DNA from: Acetobacteraceae bacterium
GTDB lineage: Bacteria > Pseudomonadota > Alphaproteobacteria > Acetobacterales > Acetobacteraceae
DNA length: 64,000 nt
Assembly: GCA_009693865.1 (NCBI GenBank)
Contig: SHWL01000001.1
Location: 1 to 64,000 of the forward strand
Reading direction: 5' to 3'
A program made the translations under genes and the position numbers. Below, in pieces: positions 27,088 through 44,846 of the stretch; positions within the stretch are counted from its first letter, which is position 1; every line of letters starts with the position of its first letter. The notes beneath the pieces are model-generated. The model saw nothing but the letters and a program-made list of their open reading frames with translations, did no database searches and had not been told where the DNA came from.

Positions 27088-28258
27088 CCGCATGCCGTCT
27101 GACCGGGACCCGCTGATCACCGGCATCGGCCTCATCACCTGCCTGGGCGAAGGCGAGGAAGCACACCTCGCCGCGCTCGACTCGTTCGTCCCCATCGTCG
27201 ATGTAACGACATTCGCGCCTTATCCGGTACATCCGATGACGGCGCTGGCGCTGGACACGCAAATCCCGAAACGTGGCGATCAGCGGCAGATGGAGCCCTG
27301 GCAGCGGATCGGGGTTTACGCCGCGGGCCTCGCGCTGGACCAGGCGAAGGTCAAAGGCGATACGGCGTTGTTGGAGCGGATGGACATGATCGTCGCCGCC
27401 GGTGGCGGGGAGCGGGATTACGCGGTCGACGCGGCGATCCTGGCGGCCATGCCGAAAGCGGACGATCCCGACGTCTACCTGAACGAGCATTTGCTGTCAG
27501 ATCTCCGCCCCACTTTGTTTTTGGCGCAGTTATCGAACCTGTTGGCGGGCAATATCTCCATCGTGCATGGCGTGATCGGCTCGTCCCGCACATTCATGGG
27601 CGAAGAAGCCTCGGGCGCCGACGCGCTGCGCATCGCCTGCGCCCGCATCCAGGCTGGTCAGAGCGAGATTTGCCTCGCCGGCGGTTCGTTCAACGCGCAG
27701 CGGCCGGACACGTTTCTGCATCATGCGATGGGGCACGCGCTGCGCCGCGGCGGTCATGCGCCGGTCTGGGCGCGCCAGGCCGAAGGCGGCGGGGCCATCC
27801 TGGGGTCGGTGGGATGCTTTCTGGTGATCGAAAGCCGCGCCCATGCGCTCGCCCGAGGTGTCATCCCCAAGGCTTGCATCGCCGGTATCGAGACGGATCG
27901 CTGCGGCCGCGCGCCAGGAGAAGCCGCCGCCAGCGCCGCGCGTCAGGCTGCCGCGCTAGGGAATGCCAGCGCCGTGATCTCCGGGGCGAGCGGCGCCGCG
28001 CGCGCGACGGCCGAGGAACGGGAATTTCTGGATAGACTTGGTCTGCCGGTGCGCGCCGTGGCCTCTGCCATCGGCCATTCGCTGGAACCGTCGTTCCCGG
28101 CCGCGGTCGCCCTGGCGGCCATGAGCATCGCCCGCCGAAAACTGTTTCCACCGCTGGAACCCGCCGAGGCACCGTTCGAGGGACAGCTCGCTGGCCTGCT
28201 CGTCACATCCTGGGGCATGTGGCGTGGCGAGGCCACCGCCCTCGTCACCCCGGCATAG
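27077..28258 (+). CDS. fabF2XL: Beta-ketoacyl-ACP synthase-like FabF2XL, active-site Cys missing
   Basis: Thiolase-fold condensing enzyme homologue. Where active synthases have TACASG, this protein has FMGEEASGADAL, so the nucleophilic cysteine is a glutamate by alignment on the ASG-x-x-AL signature. The first active-site histidine motif (NAHGTGT type) is also absent, replaced around ISGASGAARATAEE, while a later GHS motif (AIGHSLEP) remains. It resembles a chain-length factor (KS-beta) of type II polyketide synthases more than an independent catalyst. The next gene encodes a complete synthase, so a heterodimer is plausible but inferred. The ATG at 27077 has GAGGA upstream; the ATG at 27092 is an alternative. 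It is part of the acpXL cluster. Confidence 0.82.
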   Translation: MSPDRMPSDRDPLITGIGLITCLGEGEEAHLAALDSFVPIVDVTTFAPYPVHPMTALALDTQIPKRGDQRQMEPWQRIGVYAAGLALDQAKVKGDTALLERMDMIVAAGGGERDYAVDAAILAAMPKADDPDVYLNEHLLSDLRPTLFLAQLSNLLAGNISIVHGVIGSSRTFMGEEASGADALRIACARIQAGQSEICLAGGSFNAQRPDTFLHHAMGHALRRGGHAPVWARQAEGGGAILGSVGCFLVIESRAHALARGVIPKACIAGIETDRCGRAPGEAAASAARQAAALGNASAVISGASGAARATAEEREFLDRLGLPVRAVASAIGHSLEPSFPAAVALAAMSIARRKLFPPLEPAEAPFEGQLAGLLVTSWGMWRGEATALVTPA

Positions 28259-28268
28259 GAGACCGGTC

Positions 28269-29546
28269 ATGCCGGATACCGATCATCTGGGCCGCCCCAC
28301 CGTCGCCATCACCGGGACGGGGATCATTACGTCGCTCGGGCAAGGGCAACAGAAGAACTGGCGGGCGCTGACCGCCGGCGTCTCCGGCATCCACCGGATC
28401 ACGCGGTTTCCGGTCGCCGGCATGCGCACGACAATCGCCGGAACGATCGATTTCATCCCGGTCGCCGACCCCTCCGCCCCCGCCTTTGCCCAACGCCTCG
28501 CGGAACTCGTCGTCGCGGAAGCCCTGGCCGAATCGGGAGTGGATCGGCCTGGGGATTTTCCGGGCCCGCTGTTCATGGCCTTGCCGCCGGTGGAAATAGA
28601 ATGGCCACAACGCAGCGCTCTGGCGGCCGCGTCCAGTGTGAATGACGGCCTGAGCTACACCGACCTGATCCGCGCCGCCGAAAGCGGACATTTTGAACCC
28701 TGGTATGAGCGGTTCCTGTTCGGTTCTGTCGGCGAGGCCCTCGCCACGCGATTTGGTACGAAGGGGTCACCGATCGCGACTTCGACCGCCTGCGCTTCGG
28801 GCGGCACGGCCATTCAACTGGGCGTAGAGGCAATTCGCCGGGGTGAATGCGAAGCGGCTCTGGTGGTGGGAACCGATGCCTCGGTCAATCCCGAAAGTCT
28901 GATCCGGTTCAGCCTGCTGTCGGCGTTATCGACCCGCAATGATCCGCCGTCCTCCGCGGCCCGGCCATTCAGCAAGGATCGCGACGGTTTTGTGATGGCC
29001 GAGGGCGCGGGAGCTTTGGTCCTGGAAAGCCTGGCCCATGCGCGCGCCCGGGGCGCCGCCATCCTGGGCATTCTGGAAGGCTGCGGCGAGGCGGCGGACG
29101 GGTTCCACCGCACGCGGTCGTCGCCCGACGGCAAACCGATCGTCTCATGCATGCAACGGGCCCTGGCGGACGCGGGCCTGTCGCCGGATGCGATTGGTTA
29201 TGTCAACGCGCATGGCACTGGCACGCCGGAAAACGACCGGATGGAATATGTCGGGATCGCCGCCGTGTTCGGGGAGCGGGTGAGTTCGTTGCCGGTCTCG
29301 TCCAACAAATCGATGATCGGTCACACGTTGACGGCGGCGGGCGTCGTCGAGGCGATATTCACACTGTACACGATCCGGAACGGTTTGCTGCCGCCGACGA
29401 TCAATTACGACATTCCCGATCCGGCGCTGCCAGTCGACTGCGTGCCGAACTCGGCCCGAGCGGCGAAGGTGTCGCACGCGATTTCGAACTCCTTCGGATT
29501 TGGCGGACAGAATGTCTGCATCGTCGTCGGCGCGGAACCGTCGTGA
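28269..29546 (+). CDS. fabF1XL: Beta-ketoacyl-ACP synthase FabF1XL
   Basis: Condensing enzyme expected to elongate AcpXL-bound acyl chains with malonyl units. The complete catalytic triad is visible: Cys in ATSTACASGGTAIQLG, His in YVNAHGTGTPEND and His in SNKSMIGHTLTAAG. The N-terminus VAITGTGIITSLGQG and the C-terminus NSFGFGGQN are typical of FabF. Length 425 residues. The ATG at 28269 has AGGAG seven bases upstream. The gene follows fabF2XL by ten bases and its stop overlaps the next start (GTGA). Confidence 0.92.
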   Translation: MPDTDHLGRPTVAITGTGIITSLGQGQQKNWRALTAGVSGIHRITRFPVAGMRTTIAGTIDFIPVADPSAPAFAQRLAELVVAEALAESGVDRPGDFPGPLFMALPPVEIEWPQRSALAAASSVNDGLSYTDLIRAAESGHFEPWYERFLFGSVGEALATRFGTKGSPIATSTACASGGTAIQLGVEAIRRGECEAALVVGTDASVNPESLIRFSLLSALSTRNDPPSSAARPFSKDRDGFVMAEGAGALVLESLAHARARGAAILGILEGCGEAADGFHRTRSSPDGKPIVSCMQRALADAGLSPDAIGYVNAHGTGTPENDRMEYVGIAAVFGERVSSLPVSSNKSMIGHTLTAAGVVEAIFTLYTIRNGLLPPTINYDIPDPALPVDCVPNSARAAKVSHAISNSFGFGGQNVCIVVGAEPS

Positions 29547-30250
29547 CTCGCGCGCTGGTCATTGGCGGGCGTCGCGGAATTGGCGCCGCCGTGGTGCGAA
29601 CGCTGACGGAGCGGGGGTTTGAGGTCACGTTCACCTATCGCACCGATGCTAACGATCTACCAGCTACAGCGCTGAAGCTGGACCTCTCCGATCGCACCGA
29701 AGTCGAGACTTTCGCGAAGACGCTTGAGGACGGCCCGGCCTGGGATGCTCTGGTGCAGGTGGGTGGTACGACTTACGACGCGCTGGCGGCGATGATGGAC
29801 CAGGACAAGGCCGAGCAGGCCATGCAGGTTAATTATTTCGCGTTCACTCGCATCGCGCGCGCGGTGGTACGGCCGATGATGCGAGCACGAAATGGACGGA
29901 TCGTCGCGGTCGGATCGGTGATCGGCCAGGTCGCGAGCCAGGGTAATACGGCTTACGGCGCCACCAAGGCCGCGTTGCTGGCCTACGTGAAGGGCCTGGC
30001 GATCGAGAGCGCGCGGCGCGGGGTCACGGTGAATTACGTCGCGCCGGGCTTCGTCGATACTGAAATGATGGCGCCGTTCGCCGCACACCGCGCGGCGACA
30101 GAGGCGCGAGTTCCGGCCGGCAGGTACGCGAGACCCGAGGAAATCGCCGCCGTGGTCGGATTTCTGGTTTCGCCCGAGGCGGGCTACGTCAATGGCGCTT
30201 TCATCCCGGTGGACGGGGGGCTGACGGCGTCGGCCGGCATTCCGCGGTAA
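29543..30250 (+). CDS. fabG: 3-oxoacyl-ACP reductase-like SDR
   Basis: Short-chain dehydrogenase/reductase probably reducing 3-oxoacyl-AcpXL to the 3-hydroxy form. The cofactor motif GGRRGIGAA is present near the N-terminus, and the catalytic Ser-Tyr-Lys set is in VAVGSVIG and AYGATKAA. Family endings VNYVAPGFVDTEM and VNGAFIPVDGG follow. Length 235 residues. The track begins at 29147 in another gene's region; the GTG at 29543 overlaps the fabF1XL stop by four bases and is the clear start. In rhizobial acpXL clusters a zinc alcohol dehydrogenase-like gene usually occupies this role, so an SDR here is a variation. The acyltransferase LpxXL is not in the window. Confidence 0.85.
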   Translation: MTRALVIGGRRGIGAAVVRTLTERGFEVTFTYRTDANDLPATALKLDLSDRTEVETFAKTLEDGPAWDALVQVGGTTYDALAAMMDQDKAEQAMQVNYFAFTRIARAVVRPMMRARNGRIVAVGSVIGQVASQGNTAYGATKAALLAYVKGLAIESARRGVTVNYVAPGFVDTEMMAPFAAHRAATEARVPAGRYARPEEIAAVVGFLVSPEAGYVNGAFIPVDGGLTASAGIPR

Positions 30251-30486
30251 CCGGCTTCACGCAGCGCCAACGGGTCAGGAGGCTCGCCGGGCTTGCCCGG
30301 TCCCCGCCCAGATGCCAATCAGCGGCTTGGGATCATTGGACTATCGCGATTCCAACGACACCCCCTTGCAACGCGCGCACGCTCGGTGCATTGCTCCTCG
30401 ACAAGAAAATACCCTTGAATATACCGGGCAACCCACGCGACGCCCCGCCCCGCCCCGGGTTCCCAGATGCGTAAAGGAAGGATTGG

Positions 30487-31623
30487 ATGCGCCTCGCGGT
30501 GCTGAAGGAACGCCGTGTGCCGGAATCCCGGGTTGCCGCGACACCGGACACAGTCAAACGCCTTATCGGTCTCGGCCTGACCGTCGCCATCGAAACCAAC
30601 GCCGGAGCCTCCGCCTCCATCCCCGACTCGGAATTCTCCGCGGCCGGCGCGGAAATAGCCCCCAATCCAGCAGCGACCCTGGCGGGCGCCGGGATCGTCT
30701 TCGCGGTCCAGGCACCGCTGCCCGACGAGCGCGCATTGATCCCACGCGGTGCGTTGTTGATTTGCACGGCCGGCGCTTTCGCCGAAGCGGACCTCGTGCC
30801 GTCGCTGGCAATGGCCGGAATAGACACCGCGGCGATGGAGTTGCTGCCCCGTATTACCCGGGCGCAATCGATGGACGTATTGTCGAGCCAGGCAAACCTC
30901 GCGGGCTACCGCGCGGTGATTGAGGGCGCCTTCGCCTTCCAACGCGGGTTCCCCATGATGATGACGGCCGCGGGCACCGTTCCGCCGGCTCGGGTGTTCG
31001 TCATCGGCGCGGGCGTCGCCGGCCTGCAGGCCATCGCGACGGCCCGGCGTCTGGGCGCCATCGTCTCCGCCACCGATGTCCGGCCCGCGGCGAAGGAAGA
31101 AATCAAGTCTCTGGGCGCCAGCTTTGTGGGTGTCGAGGATGACGAAACCGCCGGCCAGACCGGTGCGTATGCCCGTGAGATGAGTGAGGCCTTTCGCCAA
31201 AAGCAGGCCGATCTCATGGCCGCCGCCGTCGCCAGGAACGACATGGTGATCTGTACGGCGCTGGTGATGGGCCGCAAGGCGCCGGTCATTGTCTCCAACG
31301 CGATGGTCGCGTCGATGAAGCCGGGCAGCGTGATCGTCGATCTGGCCTCTGACGCCGGCGGCAACTGCGAAGCGACGATGCCTGGTCACCGCGTCGACGT
31401 GAACGGCGTAACCATCCTCGGCTACAATAATTGGCCCAGTAGAATCCCGGTGGCGGCGTCGTCGCTGTATGCGAAGAATCTGCTGACCTTCCTGACCACG
31501 TTCTGGGACAAGGACGCGAACGCGCCCAAACTCCCGGACACGGACGACATCGTCAAAGGCGTCATGCTCACCCGGGGCGGTGCGATCGTCCACCCGAGCT
31601 TCCTGCCCTCCCAGGCCGCCTGA
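30487..31623 (+). CDS. pntAA: NAD(P) transhydrogenase alpha subunit part 1
   Basis: Soluble NAD(H)-binding domain I of the proton-translocating transhydrogenase, which makes NADPH from NADH using the proton gradient. Recognised by RLAVLKERRVPESRVAATPD at the start, the Rossmann region RVFVIGAGVAGLQAIATARRLGA, and the loop with DVRPAAKEEIKSLGASF. The 378-residue length and absence of any membrane segment match the split alpha subunit of alphaproteobacteria. AAGGAAGG precedes the ATG. It starts the operon pntAA-pntAB-pntB with 21- and 12-base gaps. Confidence 0.96.
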   Translation: MRLAVLKERRVPESRVAATPDTVKRLIGLGLTVAIETNAGASASIPDSEFSAAGAEIAPNPAATLAGAGIVFAVQAPLPDERALIPRGALLICTAGAFAEADLVPSLAMAGIDTAAMELLPRITRAQSMDVLSSQANLAGYRAVIEGAFAFQRGFPMMMTAAGTVPPARVFVIGAGVAGLQAIATARRLGAIVSATDVRPAAKEEIKSLGASFVGVEDDETAGQTGAYAREMSEAFRQKQADLMAAAVARNDMVICTALVMGRKAPVIVSNAMVASMKPGSVIVDLASDAGGNCEATMPGHRVDVNGVTILGYNNWPSRIPVAASSLYAKNLLTFLTTFWDKDANAPKLPDTDDIVKGVMLTRGGAIVHPSFLPSQAA

Positions 31624-31644
31624 GCATCGGAGACCCGACCCGAC

Positions 31645-32034
31645 ATGAATCCAACACAGATCGCGGAAGAAGCACGACGGCTCGCGGAGCAGGCGACCGC
31701 GCTCGCCATGCACGCGCAGTCGATCACGGCCCAGGTGAACGGGGTGGCGACGGCGGTGGAGCCGTTTGTGTTCCTGCTGGCGATTTTCCTGATGGCCTGT
31801 TTCGTTGGATACTATGTGGTGTGGAACGTGACACCTGCGCTGCATTCGCCATTGATGGCGGTGACCAATGCAATTTCGTCGGTGATCATCGTGGGCGCGA
31901 TGCTCGCGACCGGACTGGGCACGTCGAACTGGTCGATCGCTTTCGGTTTCATCGCGGTCGTGCTTGCCTCGGTTAATATCTTCGGCGGGTTCGTGGTGAC
32001 GCAGCGCATGCTGTCGATGTTCAGAAGAAAGTAA
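31645..32034 (+). CDS. pntAB: NAD(P) transhydrogenase alpha subunit part 2
   Basis: Small membrane protein forming part of the proton channel domain II of transhydrogenase. About four hydrophobic helices are seen, for example [46 protein letters not shown] and [26 protein letters not shown]. The motif [17 protein letters not shown] is highly conserved in this subunit. The 129-residue length fits, with a longer N-terminal arm than some relatives. It lies between pntAA and pntB. Confidence 0.95.
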   Translation: MNPTQIAEEARRLAEQATALAMHAQSITAQVNGVATAVEPFVFLLAIFLMACFVGYYVVWNVTPALHSPLMAVTNAISSVIIVGAMLATGLGTSNWSIAFGFIAVVLASVNIFGGFVVTQRMLSMFRRK

Positions 32035-32046
32035 TAGGCAGCACCG

Positions 32047-33453
32047 ATGTCCGCCAGTCTCACCTCGCTCGCGTATTTGGTTGCCGCGGTACTTTTCATT
32101 CTGGCTTTGCGCGGCCTGTCGTCCCCGGTGACATCACGCCAGGGTAACCGGTTTGGGATGGTCGGCATGGGGATCGCCGGCGCGGCGACCCTGCTCCAGC
32201 ACGGCATGGGCCTTGGCGGTTTCGGGCTGATCGCCCTGGGGCTGATCATTGGCGGCACGACCGGCACGGTGCTGGCGCTACGGATTCAGATGACGGCGCT
32301 GCCGCAGTTGGTGGCGGCGTTCCATTCGCTGGTCGGTCTGGCGGCGGTATTCGTCGCGGCCGCCGCGTTGAATGCGCCTGAAGCCTTCGGCATTGGCTCG
32401 CGCGGCGCAATCCACATGCAGAGCCTGGTGGAAATGTCCCTGGGCCTTGGCATTGGCGCGATCACCTTTTCCGGCTCGCTGATTGCCTTCGCCAAGCTAC
32501 AGGCATTGATGAAGGGCGCCCCGATCACCTTCCAGGGGCAGCATTACCTGAATTTGGGCCTGGGGATTCTGCTGGCGGTCCTGATCCTGGCCTTCGTGCT
32601 CACGGGCGGCCATCAGGTGCTTTTCTGGATGGTGGCGCTGCTGGCGCTGACGCTGGGGTTCCTGATCATCATTCCGATCGGCGGGGCGGACATGCCGGTC
32701 GTGGTATCCATGCTCAACAGCTACTCCGGTTGGGCGGCGGCGGGGATTGGGTTCACCATCCAGAACCTCGCGCTGATCATTACGGGGTCCCTGGTGGGCG
32801 CATCGGGTGCGATCCTGTCCTACATCATGTGTAAGGGCATGAACCGGTCGATCGTCAACGTGCTTCTGGGCGGGTTCGGAACCGGGAGCGGGACCGCCGC
32901 GCCCGGTGGTCCGGCGGGCGACCGGACGGTGAGGAACGGCAACGCGGACGACGCGGCGTTCATCATGAAGAACGCGTCCAAAGTGATCATCGTCCCCGGC
33001 TACGGCATGGCGGTGGCGCAGGCCCAGCACGCGTTGCGGGAGATGGCGGATACGCTGAAGAAGGAAGGCGTGGAGGTAAAATATGCCATCCATCCTGTCG
33101 CCGGCCGCATGCCCGGCCACATGAACGTGCTGCTGGCCGAGGCGAACGTGCCCTATGACGAGGTGTTCGAGCTGGAGGAGATCAACAACGAATTCGCCAC
33201 CGCCGACGTCGTATATGTCATCGGGGCGAACGACGTGACCAACCCGGCGGCGAAGACCGATCCATCGTCGGCGATTTATGGGATGCCGATTTTGGATGTG
33301 GAGAAGGCGGCGACCGTGCTGTTCGTGAAGCGGTCGATGGCATCTGGTTATGCGGGCGTGGATAACGAGCTGTTCTTCCGGCCCAACACGATGATGCTGT
33401 TTGGCGACGCGAAAAAGATGACAGAGGAAATCGTGCAGGGGATGGCACATTGA
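32047..33453 (+). CDS. pntB: NAD(P) transhydrogenase beta subunit
   Basis: Contains the rest of the membrane domain II and the NADP(H)-binding domain III. The N-terminal two thirds hold many hydrophobic helices with the conserved segments VAAFHSLVGLAAV, GADMPVVVSMLNSYSGWAAAG and ALIITGSLVGASGAILSYIM. The C-terminal part has VIIVPGYGMAVAQAQHALREM, HPVAGRMPGHMNVLLAEANV and IGANDVTNPAAKTD for NADP binding. Length 468 matches the family. It ends the operon; the convergent glycosyltransferase gene ends 91 bases further, and no clear terminator is seen in that gap. Confidence 0.97.
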   Translation: MSASLTSLAYLVAAVLFILALRGLSSPVTSRQGNRFGMVGMGIAGAATLLQHGMGLGGFGLIALGLIIGGTTGTVLALRIQMTALPQLVAAFHSLVGLAAVFVAAAALNAPEAFGIGSRGAIHMQSLVEMSLGLGIGAITFSGSLIAFAKLQALMKGAPITFQGQHYLNLGLGILLAVLILAFVLTGGHQVLFWMVALLALTLGFLIIIPIGGADMPVVVSMLNSYSGWAAAGIGFTIQNLALIITGSLVGASGAILSYIMCKGMNRSIVNVLLGGFGTGSGTAAPGGPAGDRTVRNGNADDAAFIMKNASKVIIVPGYGMAVAQAQHALREMADTLKKEGVEVKYAIHPVAGRMPGHMNVLLAEANVPYDEVFELEEINNEFATADVVYVIGANDVTNPAAKTDPSSAIYGMPILDVEKAATVLFVKRSMASGYAGVDNELFFRPNTMMLFGDAKKMTEEIVQGMAH

Positions 33454-33544
33454 GCAGCGAAGCACGAAGGTTCCCCGCCGTTACGTGTGGTTTCGGATAT
33501 CAGCTTCTGTTCACCGGCAAGCGGCTGCCTGAATTCGGATGAAA

Positions 33545-34540
33545 TTAGCCGCCTTCTGGCGCGCCCCAACGCTTGATTATCCGGCTCCTGATCAACTGCG
33601 TCACCCCCCGGAGCAAATCGATGGCGGGCGCCGGAGATTCCCGGAGGCAATCGCGAACCAGACCGCGATCAAGCGGTATGCGGTCCTTGACCATCGCCAT
33701 TGCCGTGATCACAGTACCCGCCCTCTCATTGGCGGCCTTTCGCCGGATCTTGGCCCGGTGCTCCTCAGACAACGGCACAGTACGCAGGGCGAAGTTATAA
33801 TACCGTATCAAATCCCGTGAGACCCGTAGCGCCTTGTTAGATTTCCAATCTTCGACGATCGAAATATGCTCGGCGGCGTCGGCGCCGAACACCTCGACCC
33901 GGCTACTGAATACGACGGACGGCGACAAGGATGCGATGCTCATCCAGAAGGCCAGATCGTCGCAGATTCCGCACGATGGCTCAAATCTCAGGCCGCCAAA
34001 CACGTCCGCCCGGTAGACAGCGGAAGATGTCACAAAGGGAGATCGGTCGACCAGCAAGGACAGGTAATCGCCCTGAAGAGCAAAGATATCGCTTTGACCA
34101 TCAATCGGGTGATGCTCAGCAGACCTGAAACCGGCCGTTTCGAACAAGGTCGATCCGGTTCGCGGAAGCGAACCATCGGAAAAATAGATGTTGCCGTGCT
34201 TCTCCAGATTGGTGACTGCCCGCGCGATATGATCGGGCGTCCACAAATCGTCGGAATCGAGTAATGCAATCCAGGCGCCGCCAGCCGTTACCGCCGCCAG
34301 CCCGGTATTCCGCGCGGACGCCGGACCCGCATTGGGCTGCCGGATAACGGTGATGGCGTGGCGAAACCCTGGATCGATATCCAACAATTCGACGGCGGCG
34401 GGAATTGGCGATTCGTCGTCCACCACGATGACACGTATCTCCGGGGCGTCCCGCTGGTCGAAGACACCCCGCAAGGCACTGGACAACAGGCCGCGTATCC
34501 TTTGAAAAAATGGGATGATCACGACCACGTGTCGGGACAT
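33545..34540 (-). CDS. Family 2 glycosyltransferase
   Basis: GT-A type transferase. The N-terminus VVVIIPFFQRIRGLLSSALRGV and the VIVVDDESP motif are typical of GT2; the donor site DxD-type motif is in WIALLDSDDLWTPDHI. The C-terminal third is more basic and may contact membrane or acceptor. Length about 331 residues. The track starts at 34564, but the ATG at 34540 has GAGGA five bases upstream and is preferred. It diverges from the flippase gene; together they probably belong to a small O-antigen or exopolysaccharide locus. Sugar and acceptor are unknown. Confidence 0.87.
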   Translation of the reverse strand: MSRHVVVIIPFFQRIRGLLSSALRGVFDQRDAPEIRVIVVDDESPIPAAVELLDIDPGFRHAITVIRQPNAGPASARNTGLAAVTAGGAWIALLDSDDLWTPDHIARAVTNLEKHGNIYFSDGSLPRTGSTLFETAGFRSAEHHPIDGQSDIFALQGDYLSLLVDRSPFVTSSAVYRADVFGGLRFEPSCGICDDLAFWMSIASLSPSVVFSSRVEVFGADAAEHISIVEDWKSNKALRVSRDLIRYYNFALRTVPLSEEHRAKIRRKAANERAGTVITAMAMVKDRIPLDRGLVRDCLRESPAPAIDLLRGVTQLIRSRIIKRWGAPEGG

Positions 34541-34705
34541 CGTGTTCCTCGGCTGTGCTGCCACCTGCTACCATTACCGCGCCAATCTGGCGATTTCCAG
34601 CCGGGAGCCCAACGCTCACAGGTCTTGGGCCAGGCCGTCACATTGCGGCGAGCCTGGATAGCGGGTAGAAGCCATCGGCGATGTTGGGAATTACCGCGGC
34701 CCTTA

Positions 34706-36229
34706 ATGTCAATTGATACTCCAGCGCCCTCCCTGGCAGTTCGCATGGCGAAAGGGGCGGGGTGGATCATCGCGGGGCGGATGTGTTCGCGTGTGCTTGG
34801 CATCGTGAACACGATCATCCTGGTGCGGCTGCTGTCACCGGCGGATTTCGGACTGGTCGCGCTCGCCACCTCCCTGGCGGTATCGCTCGAAGCACTTGTA
34901 TCCGTTGGCGTCAACGACGCCCTGATACGCGAAACCGAGCCGGATCGCGCGCTGTACGACACCGGATTCACGATGAACCTGTTACGGTGTAGTTTCGTTT
35001 CCCTCGCCATCCTGGCGTGCGCGGTCCCGGCGGCACAATTTTTCGGCGACCCCAGATTAACGCCCCTGCTTCTGGTTGTCGCCGGCATGATCCTGATCAG
35101 CGGTTTCAGCAACATCGGTGTCGTTGAATTCAGGCGTAACCTGTCGTTCGACAAGGAATTCGTGATCGGAATGGTGCCTCGCATCGTGGGCATCCTGACA
35201 TCCATCGTCTGCGCTGTGATCTTCGCGAATTACTGGGCTTTGGTGGCCGGGCTCGTGAGCATGCGCGGACTTGCCCTGATCCTGACTTACTGGATGCATC
35301 CGTACCGGCCAGGGATAACATTGCGCGCGTGGCGGCGGATCATTGTGTTTTCGTTTTGGACGTGGCTGAGTTCAATCATTGGCATGATGAAAGAGCGGAT
35401 CGACGCGCTTGTGATCGGCAGAGTTCTTGGACCGGGGCCGGTCGGCATCTACGCGATTGGGCTGGAAATCGGCACCCTGGCATCGACCGAGTTGCTGGAG
35501 CCGCTCGCCACCGCGATGTTCTCCGGCTTCGCCGCCGGACGGCGGGAGGGTGCCGACAACGGCCAAGGCTTCTTCAAAGCGATCTCCGTCACGTTGATGC
35601 TGACGCTGCCAATCGGCATCGGAATCTCCCTGGTCGCCGCGCCTGTCATTAACCTTCTGTTCGGCACGCGCTGGTCGGAGGCGATTCTGTTGGTGCAGGT
35701 GTTCGCGTTACTTGGCGTGACAAGGCTCATTCCCTATTTCAGTTCGGTTTTGCTGTCGGCTCACGGCATGTTGCACACCCAATTTCGTATCTCCGCCATC
35801 GGGCTTTTCGTGCGCGTTGTCGTAATGCTGGCGCTGATCGGGCCTCTGGGCCTGATCGGGGCGCTTATCTCCGCGACCGCTTGCGCGATGGTGGAGGAAG
35901 TTCTGTACTTGGTGGTCACGTTTCATGTGTTCAAACTACGCACCATCGATCTGCTCCGGACGACATGGCGCAGCTTCCTGGCCGCCACCGTGATGGCGCT
36001 CGTGGTCTACGCCGAAGGCATAGGCTGGGCGCCCGCGTCCCATGAAACGGTGCCGCTGCTGGTCGATCAGGGGATCGCCGTGTCCTCCGGAGCCGCGACC
36101 TATTGCGGGGTCGTGCTGGCGATATGGTGGGTCTGTGGCCGTCCGGACGGAGCCGAAACGATGTTGCTTTCGATCATCAAAGATACCTGGCGCCACATGG
36201 CCAGCAATCCGCGTGGCCGGCGCGCCTGA
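34706..36229 (+). CDS. Lipopolysaccharide flippase (PST/Wzx family)
   Basis: Multi-helix membrane protein that moves lipid-linked oligosaccharides across the inner membrane. Hydrophobic segments repeat every 30-40 residues across nearly the whole length (for example GWIIAGRMCSRVLGIVNTIILVRLL and TLMLTLPIGIGISLVAAPVINLLF), giving about a dozen helices. The opening GAGWIIAGRMCSRVLGIVNTIILVRLLSPADFGLVA and FGLVALATSLAV are typical of PST-type exporters. The track ORF begins at 34358 in the opposing gene; the ATG at 34706 starts the family-like sequence (507 residues). It is divergent from the GT2 gene and convergent with rpoC. Confidence 0.9.
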   Translation: MSIDTPAPSLAVRMAKGAGWIIAGRMCSRVLGIVNTIILVRLLSPADFGLVALATSLAVSLEALVSVGVNDALIRETEPDRALYDTGFTMNLLRCSFVSLAILACAVPAAQFFGDPRLTPLLLVVAGMILISGFSNIGVVEFRRNLSFDKEFVIGMVPRIVGILTSIVCAVIFANYWALVAGLVSMRGLALILTYWMHPYRPGITLRAWRRIIVFSFWTWLSSIIGMMKERIDALVIGRVLGPGPVGIYAIGLEIGTLASTELLEPLATAMFSGFAAGRREGADNGQGFFKAISVTLMLTLPIGIGISLVAAPVINLLFGTRWSEAILLVQVFALLGVTRLIPYFSSVLLSAHGMLHTQFRISAIGLFVRVVVMLALIGPLGLIGALISATACAMVEEVLYLVVTFHVFKLRTIDLLRTTWRSFLAATVMALVVYAEGIGWAPASHETVPLLVDQGIAVSSGAATYCGVVLAIWWVCGRPDGAETMLLSIIKDTWRHMASNPRGRRA

Positions 36230-36327
36230 GCCGCCTTACCCGATCGGCGCGATATGCCAGGGCGACGGCCATTAAACACTGGAACGGGCAGCACCGTCAG
36301 GCTCGAATAACGTCAACGTGACGCACG

Positions 36328-36365
36328 AAAAAGCTGGGGCCCCCTCGGGAGGCCGCCGGCTTTTT
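36328..36365. terminator. Bidirectional intrinsic terminator between flippase and rpoC
   Basis: A hairpin with AAAAAGC on the left arm and GGCTTTTT on the right, with a G+C-rich inner stem (GGGGCCCCC...GGAGGCC region). The T-run on each strand allows termination of both convergent units: the plus-strand flippase and the minus-strand rpoC. Confidence 0.75.
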
Positions 36366-36382
36366 CGGCTTCAGACCAGCCG

Positions 36383-40543
<4,161 letters not shown>

Positions 40544-40608
40544 GCGACCGATCCTTCAAAGTTGCGACAGCGGCCGCGCCGGAGTTTGCTCAGGCACGGC
40601 CACGTTCC

Positions 40609-44784
<4,176 letters not shown>

Positions 44785-44846
44785 GGATTATCCTGCCTGC
44801 CGTTGCGTTCAGCCACACCCGGGGAACCGGGTGCCGTCGTCGGTCG

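Noticed and set aside
29147-29542. N-terminal extension of the fabG ORF to 29147
   Set aside because: These residues are translated from fabF1XL in another frame; the GTG at 29543 overlapping the stop is the natural start.
30300-30486. Promoter of the pnt operon
   Set aside because: TTGCAA- and TTGAAT-like hexamers are present, but no well-spaced -35/-10 pair stands out, so no site was called.
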